In this document: piece by piece, positions 19,439 through 30,606 of the stretch
Position numbering within the stretch: position 1 is the stretch's first letter
Layout: each line of letters opens with the position of its first letter
From: Thamnidium elegans
Taxonomy: Eukaryota > Mucoromycota > Mucoromycetes > Mucorales > Mucoraceae
Assembly: GCA_025201345.1 (NCBI GenBank)
Contig: JAIXMG010000002.1
Coordinates: 186,001-250,000, forward strand
Reading direction: 5' to 3'
Length of the DNA: 64,000 nucleotides
Made by a program: the position numbers and the translations under genes
The notes under the pieces: model-generated
Database searches by the model: none
Seen by the model: only the letters and a program-made list of their open reading frames with translations
Told to the model about the DNA's origin: nothing

Positions 19439-21441
19439 ATGGAGATTAGAGAAACAGTCAAGAATCACAAGTTCTTCGCCGACCGTACCATTGATAATTG
19501 GGCCTTTATGGAGTTTTTGATCTGCAAAGAACAAAATGCCCTGAAACGTATGAAAACGATGTTGCAGGAATATAAGAATAGTATCAGCTCACTTATCAGT
19601 AAGCACAAAAAGCAATTTGATCAGGATTTGCTAGGATATCTGGCAGAGTTAAAAAATAAATCCGTAATAAATCAAACAGACAAGAAAAAACGCGTATACT
19701 AACATGTTGCTATAGTTTACCGATGAAGAGCTAAAGAATATGATTAAAGAGCTAACGATGGGAAAAAAGGAAAACATTTCGTTTGTTGATTCCACGATAT
19801 CAAACTCGAATATAATTGTTGGAAGTGGTAGTGGGTCTTTAAACATTACCCAAACAAAGAAAGATATTCTTGTTTCTGTTATGCTTTTATTGTATATGCT
19901 CAATATTTCTTACACACACTCAAAAAATAGGAAAAGAGGAAACAAGGCCAAAACCAAGAGAGTAAGTCATATTTGTCTATAAAGTAATAATGGGTTTACA
20001 ATTCAATTTAAATTTAGATGATAGTGATATCGTTATGGTAAAAAGAAAGAAGGACTCCTTTGCATTACTTAAACCAATCACACCCAGCATCTCCTATCGC
20101 TTTAATACCCCTGGTTTCGAAGAACAAATGAAAGAAAGAGTGAACTCGATTGCATACATAAAGTTGGATGATAAAGATATCTGTGAAAACGAAGCTATTA
20201 CCAACGAATATGCCAGTAATATGAACGAGTCATATAGCAATAAGTATATTAACAATTATCCTATCGCCAAATCATTTTTAAATGACGCGCTTAATCAACA
20301 AATCGAGGATCTTTTGCCTTGGATGGTCCAACATGGATTTGGTACAAATTCTGAAGATACTAAAAAAGCAATACTCATAATTCGATTAATATTAACCGAT
20401 TTTTATGCCAATTGCTTGAAGCCTTCATCTACTAACTCTTTGAATGAGCGTACACCATTTGTGGAATATGTTGTCCCCATATTCAAATATTACAGCGCCG
20501 TTTACAATGATTCAACATTTCAGTGGTACTCCTCTGAGTTGACAGTTCCATCTATAATTGTAGTGCCATATCCTGGTCCTTTTGCTGTTATACAGCTCCA
20601 GAAAATGACTCCTCCACCATCTCCTTGCACGTGAGGCTCCACTTGATGGGATCGTAAAGTTTCATCGCCATCGGACCAATAAAAAGAATTACCGTCAGAA
20701 CCCCACATATTGACCCTAATCTCGTAAAGACAAACCTTATTGTGTATATACTATCCAATTTGACTTTAAATGTATAATGTAAATGTAGGTGTGAGAAGGT
20801 CCTGGAAACGAACAAATGCATTGTATACTATAACACGGATGACAAAGTCAAAAGACGTTTAGCGGATGATATTGGTTATTTTGTCATGGATAACACAGAG
20901 AGTTTATTGTTTGAGTCATCGGGGTAGTAACATTATAACATATTGCCTATAGATATAATGTATTTATTTATATGTAAATATAGAGAAGAAAATGATGACC
21001 ACACACAAGATGTTACAATAAAATTATTTGAATGTAGTATTAGATCATTAAAGATGGAAATGGAAAATGTTCAGAATGCGTCATTCGAGACCTATAAGAA
21101 GAGGAAGTTCTTCACTTATTTATATGCTGGTGACAAGTTGACAATGCTTAGCACTTCCGTTGTAAGCCGAGAAAAATGGGGCTATACACTTGCTAGAGAG
21201 GCGATTGTCCCCAGAACATGGAATGTGCGTCTTAGATGGCTTAAGGTGATGAATCTCATCTTTTATACCAAGGTGGAGTTTGTTTTAATAGTAAAAATGA
21301 AAAAATGAATTACTAACAATTAATTTGAAAAAGGCGATGCTTGAAGAGCAGAGAGAGGGCGCAGCAATTCTTGAAAGTGAACATAACGGCTGGTCCGAAG
21401 TGGCACAGGGTACAAGTATTAAGTACTTGTCTAAACTATAG
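19439..21441 (+). pseudogene. Lineage-specific multi-exon gene disrupted by a Tc1/mariner fragment
   Basis: Begins at ATG 19439 (MEIRETVKNHKFFADRTIDN) with a helical N-terminus. An intron with a TACTAAC branch point ends in CTATAG (~19718), and the frame resumes FTDEELKNMIKELTMG. A Ser/Gly/Asn-rich linker (GSGSGSLNITQ) and a basic patch follow, then a large exon from 19990 (MGLQFNLNLDDSDIVMVKRK, then SFLNDALNQQIEDLLPWMVQ and NERTPFVEYVVPIFKYYSAV). At ~20518 this is cut by a reverse-oriented transposase fragment to about 20720. Beyond it resume DDKVKRRLADDIGYFVMD (with a stop near 20925), TYLYAGDKLTMLSTSVVS and REAIVPRTWNVRLRWLKVMN, then a last exon AMLEEQREGAAILESEH. From memory this resembles an expanded Mucoromycota-specific family of unknown function. 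It cannot make the full protein. Confidence 0.55.
20518..20720 (-). mobile_element. Tc1/mariner transposase fragment
   Basis: Minus-strand frame reads VCLYEIRVNMWGSDGNSF, GGGVIFWSCITAKGPGYGTT and IDGTVNSEEYH. This is the middle of a Tc1-type DDE transposase: the GG.VMVWG-like strand, then IDGTMDSE.Y. The conserved Asp-bearing start and the final catalytic Asp/Glu are missing, so it is a dead piece about 65 codons long, lying antisense inside the host gene. Confidence 0.7.
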
Positions 21442-21605
21442 CTCTACTTTAATAATAATAAAAAGAATTGGTTCCTAAATATGTTACAGAAGTTGAATTG
21501 AAGGGTCTATGGATTTGATCTAGTGCATGATCACTAGACGTTTTTGGATTCTAATAAAAAAAAGCGATAAAAAGAAGCATAACGTGTTTCTTTTTTTTTA
21601 GAGAA

Positions 21606-21632
21606 GGGGGGGGGGGGGAGGGGAGGGGAGGT
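21606..21632 (+). other. Potential G-quadruplex (G13-A-G4-A-G4-A-G3)
   Basis: Uninterrupted G-tracts of 13, 4, 4 and 3 separated by single A, on the plus strand, directly 3' of the disrupted gene. It fits the G3+ N1-7 x4 rule and stands out in an AT-rich region. Confidence 0.6.
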
Positions 21633-22499
21633 TAACAAAAAATGTTTTTTGAGAGCTTTGCATAAAGACAAAATATGGAGAAACATTTTAATACGATAGA
21701 AATGAATATATTTATTGGTAATACTAATATTTCCATTGAGTATTTGATAGGTGATATAAAGTATATACGAACATATATATGAGAGTTCTTTTAAAAGTTA
21801 CCATCACAGCTTGGGAGTACAAAAAGAACCTGTGCTTGTGGTAAAGAGTGAAGAAGACATCCGCCCATATAATTGTAGATTGCAAAGGGAAGGCTTGCAA
21901 GAGTTTTAAAAAATCAAAGTCTGTATACAAACAACGACCACTTGAGTTCACCATAAATAGATTGTTAAAGTAGAGTATTCCATATTATAAGTCATCTTAA
22001 TTGTGTACGGCAGATAGAACGCTATTAATTATTTACCTAGAAAATAATTAATGACAATTCCCTTTTTCTTTAAAAAAAAACCTAACTTTAGACAGCTGTT
22101 TGTTGACTTGCAAAATCAAAGCTGCTTATACTCGATTGCTATTACGATGAAGCAACAAGAAAGCACATGAATGCAATCTTACCACAAGCACCCTAGAATT
22201 TGTCAAAGCCAAGGAAAGCTATCAAGCTCACGAGTTTATAAGCAAGAGGTGGCGTAACATTATACCTTAAACAGAAATCCTTCAGTATAATCTCACCCGT
22301 TTCATCTTGTTATCGAAATAACCTCTAAATAATGATCAGTGATGTTTTATGTGAAAGAAATTTTTCTTTTATTTATTTCGCCTGGGAAAAAAAACGCGTC
22401 TACCTGTGTTGTGTTTCAAAATCACCAAGTAGAATAATAACTGAATTAATAAACTATATCCATCTTTTAACCTTTTAATTATACTTTTGGTTCTATCCT
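21633..22499. other. Intergenic, no gene recognised
   Basis: AT-rich. A 76-codon minus-strand ORF (21724-21954) has no recognisable motif. Nothing else is supported. Confidence 0.4.
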
Positions 22500-22880
22500 T
22501 TAACTCATAGTAACAAAAGAGTTATAACCACCAACTAAGACACGACAGGATGTTACTAATTGTGCTTTATTTAAAGCTCTAATTATATGTTCACTACTAG
22601 TAGTAATTGTTGAATTCCTGTTATCCTGATTTTCTTCTCTTCTACCTCTTGTCAGTTGCTCTGATCTAGATCCCAGGTCAACATATGTGGTAAGAATTTG
22701 CCTGATTTTGGAAGCGGCGTTAACGTCTCTGTTCCAATACTAAGAAAATATATTGGTGTAAGTATTAATGCATTTTTAAACTAAAGGGTTTATATTACGT
22801 ACGAATAGGCCGGCGTTATTCCCAACTTGACATTGACGGTACAGCTTCAAAGGATAAATATCGCGACGTTATCCTACAAA
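22500..22880 (-). pseudogene. TnpB/Fanzor-like C-terminal relic (RuvC-III region)
   Basis: Two exon-like pieces on the minus strand. The upstream one (~22880-22803) reads YRQCQVGNNAGLF and ends at donor GTACGT. The downstream one (~22741-22500) starts after CTTAG as YWNRDVNAASKIRQILTTYV and ends at TAA 22500. The join is in phase and gives NNAGLF-YWNRDVNAASKI. In TnpB/Fanzor (IS605/IS607-type) proteins the zinc ribbon is followed by (W/D)RD.NAA.NI, the third RuvC motif with a catalytic Asp. Only one Cys of a ribbon remains and the upstream frame hits a TAA, so this is a relic. An OrfB-like domain in another context cannot be excluded. Confidence 0.45.
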
Positions 22881-23265
22881 AGTTAATAAAAGTCAGCACT
22901 AGTTTATTGTAAACGCCAATAGTTAAGTGGAAAATATTCACTAGTTTTATATAAGACATGGATTTCTTTATTAAAGCATTTCATCACTCCTTTTTTTTTG
23001 TTGGGGCGACCATCTTGCCTGTTAGAACGATGTAGTTTGTTACTATAAATTACTAATTTTATAATTCATAACAAGTGGCGCTTTTGTTTATTTCTTTTTG
23101 ACCAAACAAAAAAAGTTTAAAGTTTACGTTGCCTATGTAAAGACAGATAAACTTTGCATTTCATATCCCGTCGATATTTGATGTAACATACATGGATCTA
23201 GTTTATGGGGTCCCCCTTTTTCTTCGTTTTATTCCTTTTTCTTTTTCTTTAACAAAAATATTAGT

Positions 23266-26200
23266 ATGGAAGAAGTATATGATCTTCTCCAACATACACA
23301 CTTTGCTACTTTTCGTAAGTGATCTTCTTACTGCAAAATAATTCCATCTTTTGTTTTTTTTAAAAGAAAAACCTTATCGTCATATAGATCTTGGAATGGA
23401 TACGACTCATTTAGATTATTATCCTACTTCAGCAAGAGACGTCTATTACAGTAATTCATATACGGAGTAATTATAGAGCACTAAAAAAAAAATATACGAT
23501 GATTTTGAACAATTTGTAAAAACGTAGAGAAGCTAGTTATATCACTTATGATAAACATAAATCGAATGTTTTAAGCTGGGGAAACCAAAGTGTTGACGAT
23601 AACGAAGAAGATACAGTACAAATCGATGTGTCCAGAGAGAAATTGTACCAACTCTTTAGGAAGGGCAAAGATAGCTGGGATCAAGATGATTTATTCTTGT
23701 TAAAAGCAGTATCAGACTTTATTCGTTTATCTGTAGAAAAAATAATTAAAGATTCGAAAGGAGAAATTAAAGATAGCGGTGCACTCCACTACGTATTAGT
23801 TGTACCGTCGGAGTGGGAAGAAGAAATAAGAGAAGTTCTGATTCGACCTATTTTTGTTCAGGCCAATTTAATATCAAAAGATGATCACCAAGATAGGCTT
23901 TTATTTTGCACCGATGTAGAATCTACCTATTACTGCCTAAGTGACCCTAAAATTGTATACTTTACTGAAATGATGCGTAATACGATTTTGGGTAGAATTG
24001 TTGCCGTGAAGGAGAATCAAGTGTCGATCAGGTTGTATTTAATCTCAATTGGAAATCCTCTATTTGATTTTTCCGGTTCCCTAACGCGTCTGAAAATCAT
24101 GAATTCAAATGAAATGTTTCTTACTTCCGACGATATTAAAAATAGTATTGCAGAGTTTATAAAGATCAATTTCTCTTTCGATGCTCAAGAAATTACTATC
24201 CTAAATATTATGAAAGAATTGGGCAATCGTACTTTTACTTCTATGGTTAGTAATGTAACATGGGATTAATCAGACGATATCAACTAACAGGTTATTATAA
24301 TAGGAAGATGAAGATGAAGTCTCTTATCTAATGAAACCTTTCGTTACTGACAAAAATATATCCGAACTAGATAAACACCAAGAAGAACTTATTAGATCCA
24401 TTCGACCTTTTGATATATGCAATGAAATCAGTAAACATTTACCTGATAATTTGAAACAATTACTTTCAAGCAACCTTGTAAAGGAGTACTCTATTTTGAA
24501 ATTTACTGACAAATATACTTCCGAAATCGAATTAGACGAAGGTCTATTACAGTGGTCAAGATTTATGTTTGAGTATAATCGAATATCTATCAGCTCCAGC
24601 TATATCGTACCTAAAAGCTTTTCGTATAAATCTATTGGCGGTCAAGGTATCGTATTTGGGGCTTCTCAATACTCGATTAACGCAATTCAGAATTCTAACA
24701 TATACGGTAAACCACGCATACATTCGGCGATCCTGTCTTCAATATTCCTAAACTCGAAACCTGATGCCATTGTGAATATAGGTACACCATCATTATATGC
24801 TTTATTATTTCAGTAGTAATAATTTTTACAATTAGATATTCTGCTCGAGTCTACAGTACTATCGTTCTCATTTTTAGATGAAAATGGGCTAGTAAAAGAA
24901 ATCTGGAACCATGACTACTTTGTACCTGATATAAGGTAAAATATGAATAAAACAATATGTAGATATCTATACTAATATAGCATTAGTTTGCGCTCTCTGG
25001 GATCGTTCTTTACTTTTTCAGAAGCAGTAATATTAAATGTCAAAAATTCGTAAGTTTATTCATATAGATATAATGTATTTACTACTAAGTAAAAAATTAA
25101 TGGCTTATTTAGATTTATCACGTTTGTTGAAGAATATTTAACAGATGAATCAAATATTTCTTTTGTTGTGTTAAATAAAGACACGTTAATTGAAATAGAA
25201 AATATACTAAACGTAGAGAGTAATAATAAAGATATAATGGTATCGATACAACAGCAAGTATATATCAAAGCATTTGTATTGATTTACATTATTTATATAA
25301 ATGTAATCATATCAAGAAAGACGCTAAAAATTGCAGGAGGTAACGACAATATAAAAACTGGATATGCTATTACTGTCGAAAAAATGTTACTTCAGAAGTT
25401 ACTTGTCACTGAGGACGAGTTAAGAGATATGATATATGCAAGCAATCTGGTACAAGAAGACGACAGTTATAAAAAACTCAGAATTATTACACAAGGAGAA
25501 GGACTCTTACCTGTAATTCGACAGTCGTTAAAACTACAGCTTCCACTTAGGTCTTTCTTTGTGGTAGCTCAACTGTATGAAGACTATGTACAGCTGACGC
25601 TAAATCAAGTAGTAACTGAATCTGGTTTGGATCACGAAGATCAGGAAACAACTATTAGCCAAGAAGAAATAATCCATATTCCCAATATATATGACTCATT
25701 GTGCTTCAACATGTGGAGCAATATTACAGAAGATAGCAGTCTAATTCAACTATGTGACACACATAAAGGATATAATGACAACGAATTACTAGATATATTT
25801 TCTTTAGAAAATCAAGCAGAATTTACGAATAATCTTAAGGAGTACATATCTAAAGAGGTAAGTAATCTAAAATAATGTCAGTGATTATCATTCTTTTTAT
25901 CTAAAGCTTTAATTTGTATTTTGTATAGATCCTTAACAAGTATTTGACCACACAAAAAACAGACAAAACCACTGTATATCTAAGCAATTCATGTAACTGC
26001 AGAGTTTGTTTAACTGTAAATGATATTACAGAGGTTTCTTTCCGACCAGTTCTACAGGATATCATCTCTCTTGTATTTACCTCCTTGATAAATAAGCAAC
26101 TCTTTGGAAACTATAGAAACATTCAATATGTGTTTCACCTGATATACTTCAATTATAATCCGCAGTTCCAACATATCCTTATGAAAATACTAGATGACGA

Positions 26201-26871
26201 AACCGACTATTTTTTGTATGAGCAAAAAGTTGACATGGCTTATTATACGATACCAAGATTATCAAATCAGCTGTTGCAGCCTATTCTTCAGCAAGAACCA
26301 TGTTCATATAAAGGATTTCAAGTGGGTGTTTTACGTCAGGTTTATAGTGAAAACTTTGGTTTCGGTTTTAAGGTCCCTCCGAAAGGTCCTCCTATTGTAC
26401 TTAAAAGCAACCGAGAGGATACTAACGCCATTTTACTCGATGACGAAAAAGTATTTCCGTTGTTCAAGAAGGGAGACAAAATGAATAAAAGTCAATCAAA
26501 TCGAGTATTTTATTTGAATATGAATCAAGAAGATGACAATAATTCACTTTCTCTATGTAGGTGATAATATAAAGAAGACTGTTTTTTAACTTATATAAAC
26601 TTTAATAGATTTCTTTAAACTTAAGCCAGTTGCTAATGTAAGAGTCGGTGAACCTATTGGCTTAAAACATACAACTGAAAAATTCGGAGTGAATTTATAT
26701 TTAGATGATATAAATAAGCTGAAATACAATCAAGATACACCTTACATGATCTCTATAGTTTACCACGGTTATTATTCGTCCCTTTATTTTGAAATTAAAG
26801 CAGTTGGAGACAAGGTTGACATAGATTTTATAACAACACTTGCGGAACCCATGACATTATGTCGATTTTAA
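23266..26871 (+). CDS. Divergent HSPA12-like (Hsp70/actin-fold) protein, apparently two tandem domains
   Basis: Nine exons (23266-23314, 23388-23466, 23528-24245, 24304-24781, 24836-24935, 24981-25049, 25113-25857, 25929-26556, 26609-26871) join in phase to 1042 aa without an internal stop. The first half has SWGNQSVDDN, LKAVSDFIRLSVEKIIKDSK, LHYVLVVPSEWEEEIREVL and NLISKDDHQDRLLFCTDVES, the HSPA12-type N-lobe pattern (FLR....YCLTVPA.W...AK...). A second, weaker copy starts near 25.3 kb (TVEKMLLQKLL, LRIITQGEGLLPVIRQSLKL), followed by EVSFRPVLQDIISLVFTSL (C-lobe helix). Expected nucleotide loops (GIDFGTT, DAGGGT, VGGF) are absent or replaced (LGMDTTHL, HLIYFNYN), so ATP hydrolysis is unlikely. 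Hsp70-like in fold by inference; function unknown. Confidence 0.6.
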
Positions 26872-28050
26872 AAAAAAAGATTACTATTGTGTTCATGGTA
26901 TACCCACTATATTTTACACTTTAATAAAAAAAAATACAGCTTATAAATGCGTATAGAAGCTGTAATTAAGAACTTTTATATTCATATATAAATCATTATA
27001 CAGAATAGCAATATATAAATGTTCTTTATGTTTTCATGCGGTTCGCAATTCAACATATCTGAGACCGAATATGATGGAAGCATTTATAAAATCATGCTCT
27101 CCCTCAAGCCATTTATGAAACCACAATCTCATGCAACAATAGTAATCTGAATCTACAACACGTAACTTGAATATACGCTTAGAAAGTAATTTAGAAAGTT
27201 AAAGTGTAGATTCGAAAGCGAGACATATGTCAACGTGCTTTATTCTATTTTCAAGAGAGAAAAAAAAAAGTACAGGGGATATCATCTTAATTGACGACGA
27301 TAATATACAATCCCTAGATTAGGGTTGTTAAAGACGCCTTGATTAACTCACATTTAAAAGATGGGAAATATTATATACAGTTTCTTTATAATCAATACGT
27401 TGATTCGAAATCTAGTTTTACTTGGACTTTTTTTTTATATCTCACCGAAATGTATACATGATCGAAAACCGATATCTGGTCTAAAAAAAGGGGGGACGGA
27501 TAATATGTGAAAAGTTTTGAAAATGAGGGTTTTGCTGTCAGGTAAAAAAAAAAAATAGCTGGTAGATGAAGTATTAAATTCTATTTGGAATATACGATCT
27601 TATTTTGATAGTAAAAAAGGAAGGATAACGTGCACAAATTTCTATAAAACTTTAATAAGGTACAATAAAGAGAGAATAAAATTATGTCTAGATACTTGAA
27701 GGAAACTGGTTATAATATATATAAATTTATATATATTTATTAGCAAAAGGTATGACCATAATATTTTGTACATTTTGCATAGCAGAAAAAGGGTATTAAC
27801 GAGATGGTACGAAGGGATAGTTCAGTGAAATACGAGATACTTAAAGTAGAGTTTTTTTACGTCCCATTTTATTCAAAATAAAGGCGCATATACTACTGCT
27901 TATATATAGGCTCTGACATATTGAAAAGGTTCGTCTGATGATGGATTTTTGGGCTATACAAGTTTAGACCCCCCCCCCTTTTTTTTAAAAAAAAAAGGAA
28001 CAAATAAATGGAGGTGTACCAGGAATTTTTTGGAGTTTCATTCAATAAAA
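26872..28050. other. Intergenic, no gene recognised
   Basis: About 1.2 kb, AT-rich with A-, T- and C-runs (C9 at 27969-27977). GGAGGTGTACCAGG at 28009 resembles one end of the 18.8-kb MITE, but no partner end was found. Confidence 0.4.
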
Positions 28051-28829
28051 ATGAGCGAAACAGTTGAATATTTTTGTTTACAGTATGAATGCCACGTATG
28101 TTCTTTTCAATTTACAGAAATGAGAAGCCTAAGACGATATTACATTGATACTGAAGGTATTGTTACGTCCTTTTTTTTTTCTCTCTCTCTTTATTGATTT
28201 ACTTACTTATCCAGGTTGCACGTCCAAATTTTGTAATAAAAGATAGTAAGTAATAAAATTTACATATTCTTTTACTCTTCTTTTCATAATTTGTTTCATA
28301 TCACATTCTTAATAAGAAGTATATATCAAAGGCGTTCTCCAAAGAAAGAGTAAGTATAACGCATGTTTAACTTGTTTAATTTACGAACCATTCTCTTCTT
28401 TTACATGTAGACTGGTGTGAACTGTGCTAAAGCTTCCCTGAGCTGTACCGCCCATTATAAAACTATACAAGAGCTTGGTTTACATTTAAGAACGTGTCAC
28501 GGTAAGAAAATATAAGATCGCTTTACCTGTTATTAAAGTCTTTTTTAGAACCTGCGCACCATCCTGAATTGGAGAAAAACTATTCGAGATTGGATGATGC
28601 GCATAAGTGGGTACTTTCAACTGGAAAAATAGTAGAGAATGCTTTATATACTTTCAGTAAGATGTTAATAGTGGATCATCCATCGAATTCTTTTATTATT
28701 GACATTGATGATCAGACGTATTTGAAGCAAAATATTTTCAGTGAAAGGGAATTAGAGGAGATTAAAGAAGAAAACACGACAAACACGATCGTACCTCTTC
28801 CAAATGAATTACGTGATTACAGAAATTAA
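28051..28829 (+). CDS. Lineage-specific protein with Cys/His zinc-finger-like N-terminus
   Basis: Starts at ATG 28051 (MSETVEYFCLQYECHVCSFQ; CxxC then RRY). An in-phase exon at 28215-28245 reads CTSKFCNKR, and a short exon near 28320-28351 ends at GTAAGT. An exon near 28410-28500 reads GVNCAKASLSCTAHYKTIQ and LGLHLRTCH (C...C...H...H). The last exon has EPAHHPELEKNYSRLDDAHK, VLSTGKIVENALYTFSKML and FIIDIDDQTY, ending at TAA 28827. Exon 3 to exon 4 does not keep phase in my reading, so there may be a microexon or a frameshift. The PSNSFIIDIDD and NYSRLDDAH segments recall an orphan family that I remember as abundant in Mucorales. The function is unknown; degraded C-terminal sequence follows downstream. 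Confidence 0.5.
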
Positions 28830-29400
28830 TTTAACTGTACTACTACTAAAAAAAATCGCCCAAAGTCTTATTAAAAGACAACATTGGGAAATTGAATAGG
28901 ATATGAGAAAGCACCATGATATTGATTGATTGAAACTTGTAATACATGCATTACTGAGGGAATATAAAGGTGGATCATTAAATGTCTCAAGAAAGAATTG
29001 TGGTACAACATCTATATCTGGTCATTTATAGATAGAATTTTTGATGATGTACCATCACTTGAAGTAATAAGGCAAGTCATAGAAGCAATTGTTAAACATG
29101 TATAAATTAACCTCAACTTTTTACAATAGAAGTGAAGCCATGAGTGTTTCAAGCGCAAACAGAAAAAACGCAAGCAGAGTTATTGGATCAGTAGCACCAA
29201 TGGAAAGAAAAAAAATTGGGTGTAAATGCGATTTTCTCATTAGAGATGCTGGTTCAGACCATGAAGAGAGTCTAGAGTACGGAGCAGGCGAAGTGGGAAT
29301 TCTTTATGAGCAAAAGTGAACCAAATTAATGGCAGAAGGATCCATCAAATTACTCAAGGTTCTAAAAGATATGTTGGTATCCTGGTCTAGCACATAATTA
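28830..29400 (+). pseudogene. Decayed C-terminal region of the lineage-specific family
   Basis: Fragments in order: KKELWYNIYIWSFIDRIFDD and VPSLEVIRQVIEAIVKH (then stops), SVSSANRKNASRVIGSVAP, KKIGCKCDFLIRDAGSD, LEYGAGEVG, an in-frame TGA near 29317, then MAEGSIKLLKVLKDMLVSW. Several stops and frame changes show decay. It continues the upstream gene in family order, so the two may once have been one gene. The CDFLIRD...EYGAGEVG stretch is in the position of the PD-(D/E)XK-like motif of the 60.8-kb copy. Confidence 0.5.
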
Positions 29401-29419
29401 GTAAAACATAGCTTACATC

Positions 29420-29613
29420 TGTGATATTAACGGTTATAAAATAAAAGTTATATCAAAAAATAAAATAAAAAAGTAAAATAATTAGATAATTATCAGACTA
29501 AGAATCGATTGTTATTTTTATTAATGAAAAAGTATGTGCCTTATATACATATTATGGGTTGAATAAGCGCTTATCATTAATGTGAAACTTGGACAGTTTC
29601 AACGAGACATTTG
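29420..29613. repeat. Dispersed repeat, copy 1
   Basis: Near-identical to 61272-61440 (GATATTAACGGTTATAAAAT to AATGTGAAACTT.GACAGTTT), with about 24 extra bases in the middle here. Each copy lies directly 3' of a member of the lineage-specific family. Confidence 0.75.
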
Positions 29614-30273
29614 ATGTATCCAAGTAATATTAGAGTAACATAATTTAGGTTTGTCGAATTTGGATGATAATTTAAACTTCTCGAGTACATATTTCCTATA
29701 AATATTAAGACATTGGATAAGACTAGTATATGATGAGTTATATGGAATAGGTATAAGATCTTCTGTAGCATTATCAAGAAAATAATGAGTAACCTAAAAA
29801 AAAAAAAAGTTCAATTTTTATTAACTGCAATTAGTACGGTAAAAAAAAAAAAAAAAAAAAAAAAACTTACAAGTAAACTAGAAACAAGTACAGACTTACT
29901 GATACAACGTTTCCATTTCCATATTTCCTTAGAAGGAACGATTATCTCCTTGATATGATTGCTTTTTATTATAGCAGCACATATTCTTTTAATAATTCCG
30001 TTACCAGCTTCTTAAGTGGGGATTTCCGTGGTTGTAACGTTAGAGAAGTGTTTAAAAACTTTCCACTCAAAGTTAAAATAATGAGAGAAAAATACTAGTG
30101 TTGGTTATTTTTCTTACTATTTCTAAATAAGCAGGAGTGTCAGGAAACCGTAACTTTCTTTTTGAAGAAAGAGATAAAACACAATGCCTCATACGCCGAT
30201 TCAAATGTAATAACCGTTGCAAATCATTCAGTTCTAAATAGTTGAAGATAATGCACCATATTGTAGCCGGCAA
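29604..30273 (-). pseudogene. F-box protein gene relic
   Basis: Starts at ATG 30273 with an F-box (MPATIWCIIFNYLELNDLQR, then LLHLNRRMRHCVLSLSSKR), a donor GTAAGA after YLEI, and further exons reading FEWKVFKHFSNVTTTEIPT, an in-frame TAA, GNGIIKRICAAIIKSNHIKE and IIVPSKEIWKWKRCISK, then VTHYFLDNATEDLIPIPYNS to MSR-stop at about 29604. The LRR-like lines (SNHIKEIIVPS) fit F-box/LRR proteins of SCF ligases. One internal stop suggests loss of function unless it lies in an unrecognised intron. Its stop codon falls within dispersed repeat copy 1. Confidence 0.45.
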
Positions 30274-30335
30274 ATGACAAACCTTGAATGAAAGTTTGAG
30301 TTTTGGACATACTTTTTTTTTTAGGTTATTTCTTG

Positions 30336-30606
30336 GTAAACTACCAGTGCCAATTTAGGGAAATTCCTGCATCGACACCACCCTATCATAAGGAAGCCTC
30401 TTTTGAAATATTTAAACATTTGATTATATAAAAAGTATTTGCTTGTAGAATTCATTGTTAAAAAAAGGGGGGGGAAAGAAAAGGATGGGATAAATAGGTT
30501 AATTTAATCATGATAAAAAGAGGTTTATTTAACTATGATAAAAAGGATTTATTTATTGTTGAAAGTGCACCAAAAATTACATCATAAATTGGCACTGGTG
30601 GCGTAT
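30336..30606. mobile_element. MITE-like element with TIRs
   Basis: ACCAGTGCCAATTTA at ~30342-30356 pairs exactly with TAAATTGGCACTGGT at 30586-30600. The body is about 270 bp, non-coding, and carries repeated TTTATTTAATCATGATAAAA-type motifs. ACATTTGATTATATAAA is shared with the 18.8-kb element. Confidence 0.6.
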
